A stretch of 64,000 nucleotides of DNA from Rothia sp. (in: high G+C Gram-positive bacteria) (GCF_030540545.1 NZ_JAUNVZ010000004.1:157483-221482); one strand, 5' to 3'; shown: positions 53,623-63,740, counted from the stretch's first letter. Program-made: numbers and translations. The notes: generated from the sequence alone by a model not told the origin.

Positions 53623-53623
53623 T

Positions 53624-54373
53624 TTATTTTTCCCCCTCAACGCTGTTGACATGGCTTAGGCTCGCGTGCTTCAGTGCAGGCTCAACCAACGCCCATACGC
53701 GCTGAGCAACCTGCTCAATGCTTCCAGAGGCATCCACACGGTGCACCGAAGGATCCTCAGATACAGCATAGTCCTTAAAGAAGCCCGCAATACGCTGCTT
53801 AAATTCGCTATTTTCCGCCTCAATACGATCCACGGTACCGCGCTCGGCGCGACGCAGGGCCTGTTCTTCATCGGGCAGCTCAAAAACCAGGGTCATATCC
53901 GGCTGAAAATCGTTGGTAGCCCAGCGGCTCAGATCCACGATGCTTTCCACGCCCAGCTCTCGCCCGGCACCCTGATAAGCAGCAGAGGAAGCAATATAGC
54001 GATCGCAGAGCACAATGGAACCGGAGTCCAACGCCGGGGCAATTTTCTGCGCCACATGAGCGGCGCGGGAAGCAGCAAAAATCAGCGCCTCGGTGCGTGC
54101 ATCCACCGGATGATCCCCGTGCAGCACCAGTGCACGCAGAGCCTCACCCAGCTCAGTACCACCGGGTTCACGAGTAGAAATCACGGTATAACCGCGAGAC
54201 TCCAATTCACGGTGCAGCAGGCTTAGCTGGGTGCTTTTACCCGCACCATCACCGCCCTCGACCACAATAAAAAGGCCGGGGCGTGCAGAGACAGATACAG
54301 AAGAATCGGGGCTATAGCGCAAAGAATCACTCACCCTATAAGGGTACCCTTTTATCCAGGGTGAGTCTTCCAC
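53624..54373 (-). CDS. tmk: Thymidylate kinase
   Basis: This enzyme phosphorylates dTMP to dTDP. The P-loop is EGGDGAGKSTQ (about residues 39-49), with REPGGTELGEALR and CDRYIASSAAYQG; the dTMP site residues are present. The frame from GTG 54373 gives 249 residues, with about 35 residues before the kinase core, longer than usual. TACACT lies eight bases before that GTG. A GTG at 54334 is the alternative; the true start is uncertain. First gene of tmk-holB. Confidence 0.93.
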   Translation of the reverse strand: MEDSPWIKGYPYRVSDSLRYSPDSSVSVSARPGLFIVVEGGDGAGKSTQLSLLHRELESRGYTVISTREPGGTELGEALRALVLHGDHPVDARTEALIFAASRAAHVAQKIAPALDSGSIVLCDRYIASSAAYQGAGRELGVESIVDLSRWATNDFQPDMTLVFELPDEEQALRRAERGTVDRIEAENSEFKQRIAGFFKDYAVSEDPSVHRVDASGSIEQVAQRVWALVEPALKHASLSHVNSVEGEK

Positions 54374-54488
54374 CGCCCGGCAGTGTACGAGAGGCGTAAT
54401 GATGAAAAATTACTCTCTATGCTTTAGCAGCCATCACAAAGAGCCCCTCAAAGATGCGCTCGCGCCCCATTTATGCCACGGTTAAACC

Positions 54489-55682
54489 ATGACAGAGAAT
54501 TATGCACCCGATACTTTCGTTGTCTCCGGCGGTCGCCCCGCCCATGAGCACGACGCGCCCGTCAATCCCCCCGTTGTTTTTAGCTCCACCTTCCGTGGCG
54601 CCGGTAGCGTAGATATTTCCACCGATAAGGTCTACGCGCGTTTTGCCAACCCCAGCTGGGACGGCATGGAAGAAATCGTCGCTCAGCTCGAAGGCGCCAG
54701 CCAGCCCGGTCTGCTCTTCCCCTCCGGCATGGCGGCTATTGCTTCCGTGATTGATCTGGTGCCCGCCGGCTCCATTATCCTGCTCCCCAAGCACACTTAT
54801 ATGGCGTCGGTGACCATGGCGAAGGACCTGGAACGCCGCGGTATTGCCACCGTGGTTCGCCTGGATATTGAAGATACCGATAGCTGCATCCGCGCCTTTG
54901 AAGAAGCGGCAGCAAGCGCTGGCGTAAGCGCCGAAACCGTAAACTATGCGGCTCCGAAGGTACTGGCGTGGCTGGAAAGCCCCACCAACCCCATGCTTGA
55001 GGTAGCCGACCTGCCGGCACTGTGCCAGGCTGCGCGCCGCCTGGGTATTGTTACCGCCGTGGATAATACCTTCGCAACTCCTTTGCTGCAGCAGCCCCTG
55101 AGCCTGGGTGCTGACGTGGTGGTTCACTCGGCAACCAAGTACCTCTCCGGCCACTCCGATGTACTGCTGGGTATTACCGCCACCAATCACGAAGAGCTCT
55201 ACCAGGCAATGCGCCACCACCGCATTACCAATGGCGCCATCCCCGGCCCCATGGAAGCATGGCTGGGTCTGCGCGGTCTGCGCACCCTATCCCTGCGCGT
55301 GGAACGCGCCGTAGCCAATGCTCAGGAACTGGCGGAGCGTTTTGAAAAGCACCCGATGGTGCGCGAGGTACGCTACCCGGGTCTGCCCAGCGATAAGGGC
55401 CACGAATTGGCGAAGAAGCAGCTCAAGGGCGGCTTCGGCGCGGTGCTGTGCATTGTGCTCGATGCTGATGCAGAGCAGACCGAGCGAGTAGTGCAGGCTC
55501 TGCAGCTGTGGACCCCGGCAACCAGCCTGGGCGGTGTGGAGTCCCTGGTGGAGCGCCGCCGTCGCCACGGTAGCGAGCCCGAATCCATTCCCGTATCCCT
55601 GCTGCGCCTGGCTGTGGGTATTGAAAATGTGGACGATCTATACGCTGATTTTGAGCGTGCTCTTGCTATCCTGGGTGACTAA
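54489..55682 (+). CDS. Cystathionine gamma-synthase/lyase-type PLP enzyme
   Basis: This 397-residue Cys/Met metabolism PLP-dependent enzyme shows ARFANPSWDGMEEIVAQLEG, FPSGMAAIASV, VDNTFATPLLQQPLSLGADV and the PLP lysine in HSATKYLSGHSD. It ends SLGGVESLVERRRRH, DLYADFERALA. Whether it acts as a synthase (methionine route) or lyase (cysteine route) is not decided by the motifs. There is no strong ribosome-binding site. No SAM riboswitch is seen upstream. Confidence 0.9.
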   Translation: MTENYAPDTFVVSGGRPAHEHDAPVNPPVVFSSTFRGAGSVDISTDKVYARFANPSWDGMEEIVAQLEGASQPGLLFPSGMAAIASVIDLVPAGSIILLPKHTYMASVTMAKDLERRGIATVVRLDIEDTDSCIRAFEEAAASAGVSAETVNYAAPKVLAWLESPTNPMLEVADLPALCQAARRLGIVTAVDNTFATPLLQQPLSLGADVVVHSATKYLSGHSDVLLGITATNHEELYQAMRHHRITNGAIPGPMEAWLGLRGLRTLSLRVERAVANAQELAERFEKHPMVREVRYPGLPSDKGHELAKKQLKGGFGAVLCIVLDADAEQTERVVQALQLWTPATSLGGVESLVERRRRHGSEPESIPVSLLRLAVGIENVDDLYADFERALAILGD

Positions 55683-55700
55683 GAACCCTGAAAGCTGACT

Positions 55701-55737
55701 CCCGCCCGCGCTGCCTAGATACGGTCGCGCGGGTGGG
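55701..55737 (+). terminator. Hairpin after the PLP enzyme
   Basis: CCCGCCCGCG (55701-55710) pairs with 55728-55737 (one wobble). It ends only 14 bases before the next start codon, so it may instead influence that gene. Confidence 0.5.
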
Positions 55738-55750
55738 CTGAAGGAGAATA

Positions 55751-56068
55751 ATGAACGCATATACTCTGCTGGTATACGCCATGATGACGGTCAACCTGCT
55801 GCTGGGTATTATTGCCGCGGTACTGAGCGTTATGGCTCTGCTGCGCGCATCCTCGGTTGCCGATAGCACCTACACTTTTTACGGTAAGCGCTCCAAGGGC
55901 TTTTGGATGGCTATGACCGGCGGCGCTGCCGTGGTGTCCGTGCTGGGTCTGCTGGCATCGCTTAGCGGTGTGGGCCCGAACTCCATGCTGCTGCAGCTGA
56001 TTGCCGCAACGGTTTCCGGTGTATTCCTGGCGGGCGTGTACCCGAGCGTGCGTAACCGTAATTTCTAG
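55751..56068 (+). CDS. DUF2516 family membrane protein
   Basis: This 105-residue protein has three hydrophobic segments (about 8-30, 52-70 and 77-95) and the WMAMTGGAAVVSVLG helix typical of actinobacterial DUF2516. GAAGGAGAATA before the ATG is near ideal. Function unknown. It lies between a PLP enzyme and gpmA, without an evident link. Confidence 0.85.
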   Translation: MNAYTLLVYAMMTVNLLLGIIAAVLSVMALLRASSVADSTYTFYGKRSKGFWMAMTGGAAVVSVLGLLASLSGVGPNSMLLQLIAATVSGVFLAGVYPSVRNRNF

Positions 56069-56097
56069 AGGCTTTCTTGCATCGCTGAAAATTCAGC

Positions 56098-56131
56098 CGT
56101 GTTTATGCGCTCTAGGGCATGACAAACACGG
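56098..56131 (+). terminator. Hairpin upstream of gpmA
   Basis: CCGTGTTT (56098-56105) and AAACACGG (56124-56131) close a stem whose inner ATGC/GCAT pairs too. It may end the DUF2516 transcript. Confidence 0.6.
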
Positions 56132-56153
56132 TCGGAAGTGAAAAAATAGAACT

Positions 56154-56891
56154 ATGACTTACAAACTAGTATTGCTGCGTCACGGCCAGTCCGAGTGGAA
56201 CGAAAAGAACCTCTTCACTGGCTGGGTTGACGTGAACCTGACCGATAAGGGCCGCGCTGAGGCTGCACGCGGCGGCGAGCTGCTGAAGGAACGCAACATC
56301 CTGCCCGATGTTGTGCACACCTCCCTGCAGCGTCGCGCTATTAACACCGCAAACCTGGCTCTGGACGCCGCAGACCGCCTGTGGATTCCCGTCAAGCGCT
56401 CCTGGCGTCTGAACGAGCGTCACTACGGCGCTCTGCAGGGCAAGAACAAGTCCGAGATCCGTGAAGAGTACGGTGACGAAAAGTTCATGACCTGGCGTCG
56501 TTCCTACGATGTTCCGCCGCCCGCCTTGGACGATAACGACCCCTACTCCCAGGCAAACGACCCGCGCTACGCAAACGTTGAGAATGCACCGCGCACCGAA
56601 TGCCTCAAGGACGTTCTGGGCCGCATGCTGCCCTACTGGGAATCCGACATTAAGCCGGATCTGGTTGAGGGCAAGACCGTTCTGGTCGCAGCGCACGGTA
56701 ACTCCCTGCGCTCGCTGGTCAAGCACCTGGAGAACATCTCCGATGAGGACATTGCCGGCCTGAACATCCCCACCGGTATTCCGCTGTACTACGAGCTGGA
56801 CGAGAACTTCCAGCCCATCAAGCCCGGCGAATACCTGGACCCCGAAGCAGCAAAGGACGCAATTGCCGCTGTTGCTAACCAGGGTAAGTAA
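56154..56891 (+). CDS. gpmA: 2,3-bisphosphoglycerate-dependent phosphoglycerate mutase
   Basis: This 245-residue glycolytic enzyme interconverts 3- and 2-phosphoglycerate. [18 protein letters not shown] holds the phospho-histidine, [16 protein letters not shown] follows, and [16 protein letters not shown] holds the second His. Strongly biased codons suggest high expression. There is no Shine-Dalgarno just before the ATG. A hairpin at 56911-56941 ends it. Confidence 0.98.
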   Translation: MTYKLVLLRHGQSEWNEKNLFTGWVDVNLTDKGRAEAARGGELLKERNILPDVVHTSLQRRAINTANLALDAADRLWIPVKRSWRLNERHYGALQGKNKSEIREEYGDEKFMTWRRSYDVPPPALDDNDPYSQANDPRYANVENAPRTECLKDVLGRMLPYWESDIKPDLVEGKTVLVAAHGNSLRSLVKHLENISDEDIAGLNIPTGIPLYYELDENFQPIKPGEYLDPEAAKDAIAAVANQGK

Positions 56892-56910
56892 GCCCTAGGC
56901 GCTTCACACT

Positions 56911-56941
56911 GTGCCGCCCGCGCGTATTGTGCGGGCGGCAC
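56911..56941 (+). terminator. Terminator of gpmA
   Basis: GTGCCGCCCGC (56911-56921) pairs exactly with 56931-56941, then AGCTTTT. Confidence 0.88.
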
Positions 56942-57016
56942 AGCTTTTAAGCCTTTATTCTGCATGTCGGGGGCTGTATATCGGGGTGTGCTTTTCTCGG
57001 CTCTGTCTATCTTTGC

Positions 57017-57022
57017 TACCCT
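57017..57022 (+). promoter_or_regulatory. Leaderless-type -10 box (TACCCT)
   Basis: TACCCT is followed after six bases by GTG 57029, with no ribosome-binding site. Confidence 0.5.
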
Positions 57023-57028
57023 CAAAGG

Positions 57029-57793
57029 GTGAGTACTTTTGAACAGCCCCGCACCCGACTCAACGCTACTAATCAGCACAATAGTCTGGACCCGCAGCGC
57101 ACCGCCATTATTGTGCTCGGCGCAGGTTCCGGTACCCGTCTGGGCGAGCCTATCCCCAAGGCAGCGGTCACGGTGGGGGAGCGAACCCTGCTCTACCGCG
57201 CTTTGCAGGGCGCCTCTGAATCTGCTGTGGCTGATCATCTGGTGGTGACTATCCCGGAAAACGCCGCGAGTGTATGCCCCCAGCTTCTTGAAGACGCCGC
57301 CTCTTTTAATGCCCTCGTGACCGCCGGAGGAGATAGTCGTACCGCCTCGGTCGTGGCGGCGCTGGATGCTCTTAAAAATTCCGGTGCGCAGATTGATCAT
57401 GTACTCATTCACGATTGCGCACGATCCTTTACCCCGGCGGCAGTCTATGAGCGTGTGGCTCGGGCGCTGGCAGCTGGTGCTCTCGCGGTTATTCCGGTGC
57501 TGCCGGTGGTTGACACCATTAAGACCGTCAATAGCAGTGGGGAGGTCACCGGTACTCCGGCTCGTTCGGAGATGCGCGCGGTGCAGACCCCCCAGGGCTT
57601 TGAACTGGAGAGCCTGCTGGCTGCTCATGAACATAGCCGTACCCTGCCGGCTGCCGAGGCTGAAAAGATTACCGACGATGCTATGGCTATGGAATCTGCC
57701 GGCCATAGGGTTCTCACGGTTGCCGGAGATGCGGATGCTTTTAAGGTCACCACTCCCATGGATTTGCGTATTGCCCGCGCGCTGTACATCTAG
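57029..57793 (+). CDS. ispD: 2-C-methyl-D-erythritol 4-phosphate cytidylyltransferase
   Basis: This enzyme of the MEP isoprenoid pathway couples CTP to MEP. The 254-residue protein shows IIVLGAGSGTRLGEPIPKA (nucleotide-binding), VLIHDCARSF (the DAAR-equivalent with Cys in place of Ala) and RAVQTPQGF. About 25 extra residues precede the core. The GTG start is leaderless-type. It lies 62 bases before ispF. Confidence 0.95.
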   Translation: MSTFEQPRTRLNATNQHNSLDPQRTAIIVLGAGSGTRLGEPIPKAAVTVGERTLLYRALQGASESAVADHLVVTIPENAASVCPQLLEDAASFNALVTAGGDSRTASVVAALDALKNSGAQIDHVLIHDCARSFTPAAVYERVARALAAGALAVIPVLPVVDTIKTVNSSGEVTGTPARSEMRAVQTPQGFELESLLAAHEHSRTLPAAEAEKITDDAMAMESAGHRVLTVAGDADAFKVTTPMDLRIARALYI

Positions 57794-57855
57794 GGCGCTA
57801 GACCGTTAATAAACTACAGAATTTTCAAGAATAACTATTCTATATAAGGAGAGCT

Positions 57856-58338
57856 GTGATTATTCCCCGCATTGGTACCGGTGTTGACGTCCACGCCTAC
57901 GGCCAAGAAGGCACGCCCCTACACCTGGCGGGCCTGTACTGGGAAGGGGCGCTGGGTCTTTCCGGCCACTCCGATGGTGACGTCGTAGCCCACGCCGCCG
58001 CAGACGCTCTCTTTGCCGCCTCCTCCACGGGAGATTTGGGCAGCAACTTCGGCGTAGACCGACCCGATATGGCGGGCGCCTCGGGCGTGCGTATTCTCTC
58101 CGAGGCGGCAGCTATTGTGCGTGCGGCGGGCTTTGAGATTGGCAATATTAGCGTGCAGCTAATCGGTAACCGCCCCAAGTTCTCACCCCGCCGCGAAGAA
58201 GCAAATCACGTGCTCAGCCAAGCTGCAGGTGCTCCGGTCAGTGTCATTGCAACCACCACCGACGGCTTGGGTCTGACCGGCCGTGGTGAAGGTATTGCCG
58301 CCATTGCCACCGCCCTGGTCTACCCGACCGAAGGTTAG
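57856..58338 (+). CDS. ispF: 2-C-methyl-D-erythritol 2,4-cyclodiphosphate synthase
   Basis: This MEP pathway enzyme of 160 residues closes CDP-ME 2-phosphate to MEcPP. The zinc site DVHAY (Asp8, His10) with [16 protein letters not shown] (His42 region) is intact. GTG start with AAGGAGAGCT upstream. It forms an operon with ispD. Confidence 0.96.
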   Translation: MIIPRIGTGVDVHAYGQEGTPLHLAGLYWEGALGLSGHSDGDVVAHAAADALFAASSTGDLGSNFGVDRPDMAGASGVRILSEAAAIVRAAGFEIGNISVQLIGNRPKFSPRREEANHVLSQAAGAPVSVIATTTDGLGLTGRGEGIAAIATALVYPTEG

Positions 58339-58411
58339 GCCTATCCCGCACGTTCTGGGTGCTTTTAGGCTCAGAATACAAGCCAAAGCTGTTTTTGCCC
58401 GGGCGGGCACG

Positions 58412-58417
58412 TAAACT
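58412..58417 (+). promoter_or_regulatory. Leaderless-type -10 box (TAAACT)
   Basis: TAAACT, ATAAGG, then GTG 58424: the same geometry as ispD. It would give cysS its own leaderless transcript. Confidence 0.5.
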
Positions 58418-58423
58418 ATAAGG

Positions 58424-59848
58424 GTGACTATGCGTTTTTATGATTCTGCGACTTCTGAGATTCGTGACTTTGTGCCGGTTCATCCCGGCGAGGCTCGTAT
58501 CTACTATTGCGGTGCCACCGTTCAGGGCGAACCGCATGTAGGCCATATTCGTTCGGCACTGGTTTTTGACCAGCTCGCGCGCTGGATGCGTTACCGCGGC
58601 CTGAAGGTCACCACGGTACGCAATGTGACCGATATTGACGATAAGATTCTGGCGAAGTCCGCGGATTCTTTCTCCCCGGATTTTTCCGGCGAGTACCCGC
58701 GTGAGCCCTGGTGGGCGCTCGCATACCGTTTTGAGAAGGTTTTTGCGCGTGCTTATGCGGCATTGGGTATTGACCCGCCCACCTACGAGCCGCGCGCTAC
58801 CGGTCATATTCCCGAAATGTTCGAACTGATTCAGCGCCTGATCGACCGCGGTCACGCCTACCCGGCACTGGATGACTCGGGAGATGTCTACTTTGATGTG
58901 CGCTCCTGGGAACGTTACGGTGCCCTGACCCGCCAGAGCATTGACGATATGCAGGACGCTCCGGACGCTGACCCCCGCGGTAAGCGTGACCCCCGAGATT
59001 TCGCTCTCTGGAAGGGCGCCAAGGCGGATGAGCCGGCAAGCGCCTCCTGGGAATCCCCCTGGGGTCGCGGCCGCCCGGGCTGGCATTTGGAATGCTCCGC
59101 CATGGCGGGTAAGTACCTGGGTAGCCACTTCGATATTCACGGTGGCGGTCTGGATTTGCGCTTCCCGCACCATGAGAACGAGCTGGCTCAGTCCACCGCT
59201 GCCGGAGATTCTTTTGCGAATTTCTGGATGCACAATGGCATGGTCACGTTTGAGGGCGAGAAGATGTCTAAGTCTATTGGCAATACGATCTCTCCCTCCC
59301 AGATGCTTGAGCAGGCTCGCCCGCTGGTGGTACGCTACTACCTCGGCAGCGCTCACTACCGTTCGGTGCTGGATTACCGCCCGAGCTCTTTGGACGAGGC
59401 TCGCGTGGCAATTGAGCGCGTGGAATCTTTCCTGGCTTCTCACCTGGATTCTATTTCTGAGGATGCGCGCGTTCCCGAGGATTTCGCGGCGGCTATGGAC
59501 GACGATATGAATATTCCTCGCGCCCTGGCTGTGCTGCACGAGTACACTCGTGCCGGTAATGCCGCTGCGGCTGCCGGTGAATCTGCCGCCGAGCAGGCAA
59601 ATGCCGTCTACGCGATGGTGAAGGTTTTGGGTCTGGCTCAGCTAATGTCTTTTGGTACCGGCGGTGTTGATTCCTCGGTGGAGCATCAGGCTCTGGATTC
59701 TTTGATTCAGGCCGTTCTGGCGGAGCGTGCTGCTGCACGCGAGGCGAAGGATTGGGCGACCGCTGACCGTATGCGTGATTTCCTGGCTGCTGCCGGTATT
59801 AGCGTCAAGGACGGTGCTTCGGGTTCTTCCTGGAGCGTTGAGTCCTAG
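58424..59848 (+). CDS. cysS: Cysteinyl-tRNA synthetase
   Basis: This class I synthetase of 474 residues charges tRNA-Cys. The zinc Cys is in [20 protein letters not shown], which also has the HIGH-type motif. [10 protein letters not shown] and [13 protein letters not shown] (KMSKS loop) follow. Start GTG 58424 or the ATG two codons later cannot be separated by sequence alone. It lies downstream of ispF and upstream of rlmB, the usual actinobacterial order. Confidence 0.97.
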   Translation: MTMRFYDSATSEIRDFVPVHPGEARIYYCGATVQGEPHVGHIRSALVFDQLARWMRYRGLKVTTVRNVTDIDDKILAKSADSFSPDFSGEYPREPWWALAYRFEKVFARAYAALGIDPPTYEPRATGHIPEMFELIQRLIDRGHAYPALDDSGDVYFDVRSWERYGALTRQSIDDMQDAPDADPRGKRDPRDFALWKGAKADEPASASWESPWGRGRPGWHLECSAMAGKYLGSHFDIHGGGLDLRFPHHENELAQSTAAGDSFANFWMHNGMVTFEGEKMSKSIGNTISPSQMLEQARPLVVRYYLGSAHYRSVLDYRPSSLDEARVAIERVESFLASHLDSISEDARVPEDFAAAMDDDMNIPRALAVLHEYTRAGNAAAAAGESAAEQANAVYAMVKVLGLAQLMSFGTGGVDSSVEHQALDSLIQAVLAERAAAREAKDWATADRMRDFLAAAGISVKDGASGSSWSVES

Positions 59849-59946
59849 AACTTTCAAGCGCACAGAGTGCGTATTAATAGAGGGCGAGAAATGCGACCGC
59901 CCGAACCATCCCGCTGCGGCGGGGATACTACTGTAAGGATTATGTA

Positions 59947-60933
59947 ATGGCTAAAGCTGGTAATCGCCCGGGTGCGACGAACAAGAAGAAGGGCGCAACC
60001 AAGGGCACGGGCGGCCACGGCCGTAAGGCTCTGGAGGGTCGCGGCCCCACCCCGAAGGCTGAGGATCGCGTCTACCACAAGGCATATAAGATGAAGCGCG
60101 CGGCTGAGCGTCGTGCGGCAACCGGCACCAACCGCAAGTTCCAGACCCGTCTGGGCGGCAAGCGCGTCTCCGATGAGTTGGTCACCGGTCGTAATGCTGT
60201 GCTGGAGGCTCTGCGCACCGATATCCCGGCAAAGCACCTGTACATTATGAGCCGTGTTGAGGTGGACGATCGTATTCGCGAGATTATGACCATCGCGAAT
60301 AAGCAGAATTTGCCCATGCTGGAAATTCCGCGCTCCGAGCTGGATCGTCTGACCGATGGTTCGGTGCACCAGGGTGTTGCTATGCAGATTCCGCCCTATA
60401 AGTACCCGGATGCAACCGACCTGGTGCTGGATACTATGGAACGCTGGCATGCGGGCAAGCTGAAGACCCCGCCGCTCTTTGTGGCTCTGGATGGCATTAC
60501 CGATCCGCGTAACCTGGGCGCAATTATTCGTAGCGTTTCCGCATTTAGCGGTGACGGTGTGATTATTCCGGAGCGTCGTTCGGCTGCTGTGACCGCCGGT
60601 GCGTGGAAGACCAGCGCCGGTGCTGCTGCTCGCGTGCCGGTTGCTATGGCAACCAACCTGACTCGCGTAATCCAGCAGGCGAAGGAACAGGGTATTTTCG
60701 TCATCGGTCTGGATGGCGGCGGCGATATTGATCTGCCGCAGCTGGAGCTGGCTTCTGAGCCTCTGTGCCTGGTGGTTGGTTCCGAGGGTAAGGGTCTGTC
60801 CCGCCTGGTGACCGAGAATTGTGATCAGATTGTGTCCATTCCGATTGATTCGGCAATGGAGTCGCTAAATGCGGCAATGGCTGTGGGTATTACTCTCTAC
60901 GAGGTATCCCAGCGTCGCTCGGCTGATGCCTAA
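59947..60933 (+). CDS. rlmB: 23S rRNA (guanosine-2'-O)-methyltransferase RlmB
   Basis: This SpoU-class methyltransferase of 328 residues has a basic N-terminal tail (GATNKKKGATKGTGGHGRKA), a substrate-binding domain (VTGRNAVLEALRT) and the catalytic trefoil-knot domain. The latter has DGITDPRNLGAIIRS, LVVGSEGKGLSRLV and IPIDSAMESLNAAMA. It modifies G2251 in the peptidyl-transferase region (family knowledge). AAGGATTATGTA precedes the ATG. Confidence 0.96.
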   Translation: MAKAGNRPGATNKKKGATKGTGGHGRKALEGRGPTPKAEDRVYHKAYKMKRAAERRAATGTNRKFQTRLGGKRVSDELVTGRNAVLEALRTDIPAKHLYIMSRVEVDDRIREIMTIANKQNLPMLEIPRSELDRLTDGSVHQGVAMQIPPYKYPDATDLVLDTMERWHAGKLKTPPLFVALDGITDPRNLGAIIRSVSAFSGDGVIIPERRSAAVTAGAWKTSAGAAARVPVAMATNLTRVIQQAKEQGIFVIGLDGGGDIDLPQLELASEPLCLVVGSEGKGLSRLVTENCDQIVSIPIDSAMESLNAAMAVGITLYEVSQRRSADA

Positions 60934-60993
60934 AATTTTGATAGTGCGTGATGCGTCCCTGCGGGCTGAGCTTGCGGATGCGTCATGAATTAT

Positions 60994-61030
60994 AGCTCAA
61001 GGGGGCGGGGGTATCCCGTCCCCTTGAGCT
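60994..61030 (+). terminator. Terminator of cysS-rlmB
   Basis: AGCTCAAGGGG (60994-61004) pairs exactly with 61020-61030 with further inner GC pairs, then TTATCTTT. Confidence 0.85.
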
Positions 61031-61354
61031 TTATCTTTCCCCGGTTCTACGTGACGGGGTGCGGTGGTGGTGACTCGCGCATTATAGAGTGTGAGCTAAA
61101 TTTCCTACCACCCTTCAATATTCAAGCTTAGGTTGATATTCAATCCTGATATTATGGGCAAGTCACCGTAAACATATTCACCGCGACAGGCGCGAAAACC
61201 ACTTCCGAATCCTATCCGGGCACCCGAAGCATCCCCGATATGTACACGACTATGTGTACACGGGGAGAAAGAGTGCCATCTCCGTATAGAGTGTAGTGAA
61301 CAGGGTATTCACGCGCGCAGCCGTGCGTGAATACGTCACCGATAAGGACACTAC
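61031..61354 (+). other. Leader region of the fibrinogen-like gene
   Basis: About 320 bases with no gene. They contain a TATTCAA/TTGATATT-rich stretch near 61120-61155 and GTGTACACG-like palindromic bases near 61240-61262, possible regulatory sites. AAGGA stands before ATG 61355. Confidence 0.4.
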
Positions 61355-63700
61355 ATGTTCACTAATCTCAGGAAAAATATCCTGAACGCATCCCTGATCA
61401 AAAAACCAGTAGGTGCGCTCCTGGCACTATCCACCGCCCTCACCCTGGGTGTGACAGCCCCTGCAGGCGCAGCTGAAGACCCTCACGACGGCACCAGCAG
61501 CGAACGCGCCGCAGCCAGCTGCTACGAAATTAAACAGATTAACCGCAGCGCACGCTCCGGAACCTATTGGCTCTACACCCCGCAGATGTCCGGGCCCCAG
61601 CAGTTTTATTGCGACCAGGAAACCGATGGAGGCGGCTGGGTTATGATTGCCCGCGGCCGCGAAGGCTGGACCGACTCCTATAACGGTATGGGCAATGCCA
61701 AAGATATTTACCGTAACCCTACCGGACCTGCAGCATTTGCGCCCGTGCAGCTGCCCTCCAATACTGTGGATGCGCTGCTGAACGGCATTAAGCCTCAGGA
61801 TCTACCCGACGGTATGCGCCTGCGCCGCGCGCATGATAAGAATGGACGCACCTGGCAGGAGATCCGCGCAGAACGCGTGCAGACCGAACAGTGGTCCTGG
61901 GCGATGACCTACGCGCAGAAATGGGGCAAGATTCGCTTTAGCGGCGCCGGCATTAACCGCACCGCCTACTCTGCGTACGCCACGCAGATGGCACCCGGCG
62001 GGACCACCTCGAGCGTGAAGTTCTTCGCCAATCCCGCGCAGGATTATAAGATTGGTTTCGCGTTCGGTTCCCTGGTGACCTTCGGTAATGAAAATGCGGA
62101 CTCCTATATCTACCAGAAGGCGGGTACTGTCGGCCACTCTATGCCTTTTACCCAGGTATACCTGCGCCCGAAGCTGACTCAGAAGGATCTGAATTTTAAC
62201 CTGCTGGGTGCCAATGGTTCAGCTGCTAGCGCTCGCCGTGCCCTGCCCAATAGCTATTCCATGCCCGTGAAGTGGCGTACTTCGGAGAAGACTTACTCCG
62301 GCAAGATTAACGAAATGAACACTTATGTTCAGGCTATTACGCAGGTGGGTGATACGGTCTTTACCGGCGGTGATTTTGCCTCTCTGGAATCTGCCGGCGG
62401 CGAGAAGGTTGCCCAGGCAAACCTGGCAGGTTTTAATGTGGATTCGGGCGAGCTGGTTCGCTCCTTCACCCCGAAAATTAACGGTCAGGTGAAGGCTCTG
62501 GAGGCGCTACCCGGTAATCGTCTGGCGGTCGGTGGTGAATTTACCGAGGTCAACGGGCAGAAGGTCAACCAGTTCGTAGTGCTGGATGCACACACCGGGC
62601 AGATCGATAATAGCTGGAATATTGAGGTTCAGCGCCGCAGTACCAGTGCCCCCGCACAGGTCAAGACCCTGCAGGTACAGGGCGACTACCTGTACATTGG
62701 CGGTAATTTTACCCATGTCAAGGGTAAGGGCAGCGAGAGCCACGCTTATTCTCGAGGTGCTGCCCGTATTAAGCTTTCCACCGGTTTGGTGGATCGTTCC
62801 TGGCGTCCGGTTTTCAACGGTACCGTCAATGGGCTTAGTGCCGCTGAGGATAATTCCGTGGTGCATGCGGCGGGTTATTTCACCCAGCTGAATAATCAGC
62901 GTGCTTTCCGCCTGGCTGCTCTGAGCGGTCAGGACGCATCCTCCCTGAACTGGGAGTGGGATCCCTCCTTGCAGCTGGCGATCACCGACAAGATTGTTTA
63001 CGCCTTCCAATTTGATGTGCAGGATGCGGGCAATACCGTCTGGAGCGCAGGTGCTGACCATCTGATTTCTAATTACCGCAAGGATAACCACCAGCGTATT
63101 TATTCCTCCATTACCAAGTACGGCGGAGACTTCCAGGATCTGCACCTCTCCGGTAATACCATTTACGGTGCCTGCCATTGTGGTGACGTGATTTTTGAGG
63201 GTACCAGCAGCTACCACGGCTATTGGAAGGATAGCGATCAGGTGCATAATATCCGTCTGGTTGCAGCTTTCGATAAGGATAGCGGCCGTGTGGTGGGTGA
63301 ATTTAACCCGGTGCTGAAGGGCGAGCACGGCTTTGGCGTGTGGGAATCTTTTGTGGATTCCCGAGGTAACCTGTGGGTGGGTGGCGATATTAACCGTTCC
63401 CTGGGTGCTTATGGTGAGCAGAGCACTGTTGGTTTTGCTCGTTTTGCTGCGCGCGATGTGACCCCGCCGTCTACTCCGAGTAATGCACAGATTTCTTCTG
63501 CCGATGGGCGCGATGTTTTGCGGTGGAATTCTGTGGGGGAGTCGGGTGTGCGCTACCAGGTGCTGCGTAATGATCGTGTGATTGCCACGGTGGATGGAAC
63601 GGAGTATGCGGTGGATCATCGCGAAGGCGCTCGCTATGCGGTGCGTGCGATTGATGCTTCGGAGAACTTCTCTGCTTCCTCTCCTGTGCTGACTGTATAG
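61355..63700 (+). CDS. Secreted protein with fibrinogen C-terminal-like domain, propeller-like repeats and fibronectin III end
   Basis: This 781-residue exported protein has a signal peptide (cut near residue 40, APAGAA). Residues 55-270 look like a fibrinogen beta/gamma C-terminal globular domain: SCYEIKQINRSARSGTYWLY, then FYCDQETDGGGWVMIARGRE. A middle part (about 330-690) repeats a xGGxFxxV unit (VGGEFTEV, IGGNFTHV, AAGYFTQL), typical of beta-propeller or delta-60 repeats. The last 90 residues (TPPSTPSNAQISSADGRDVL onward) are a fibronectin type III domain. There is no LPxTG or lipobox, so it is secreted or held non-covalently. A role in carbohydrate or host binding is inferred only. Confidence 0.82.
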   Translation: MFTNLRKNILNASLIKKPVGALLALSTALTLGVTAPAGAAEDPHDGTSSERAAASCYEIKQINRSARSGTYWLYTPQMSGPQQFYCDQETDGGGWVMIARGREGWTDSYNGMGNAKDIYRNPTGPAAFAPVQLPSNTVDALLNGIKPQDLPDGMRLRRAHDKNGRTWQEIRAERVQTEQWSWAMTYAQKWGKIRFSGAGINRTAYSAYATQMAPGGTTSSVKFFANPAQDYKIGFAFGSLVTFGNENADSYIYQKAGTVGHSMPFTQVYLRPKLTQKDLNFNLLGANGSAASARRALPNSYSMPVKWRTSEKTYSGKINEMNTYVQAITQVGDTVFTGGDFASLESAGGEKVAQANLAGFNVDSGELVRSFTPKINGQVKALEALPGNRLAVGGEFTEVNGQKVNQFVVLDAHTGQIDNSWNIEVQRRSTSAPAQVKTLQVQGDYLYIGGNFTHVKGKGSESHAYSRGAARIKLSTGLVDRSWRPVFNGTVNGLSAAEDNSVVHAAGYFTQLNNQRAFRLAALSGQDASSLNWEWDPSLQLAITDKIVYAFQFDVQDAGNTVWSAGADHLISNYRKDNHQRIYSSITKYGGDFQDLHLSGNTIYGACHCGDVIFEGTSSYHGYWKDSDQVHNIRLVAAFDKDSGRVVGEFNPVLKGEHGFGVWESFVDSRGNLWVGGDINRSLGAYGEQSTVGFARFAARDVTPPSTPSNAQISSADGRDVLRWNSVGESGVRYQVLRNDRVIATVDGTEYAVDHREGARYAVRAIDASENFSASSPVLTV

Positions 63701-63740
63701 CCTTCATGTACTGAAGGGCAGCCTTGTGTGTTGACGTAAG

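Noticed and set aside
54374-54488. SAM riboswitch before the cystathionine enzyme
   Set aside because: The gap is only about 115 bases and shows none of the conserved helices.
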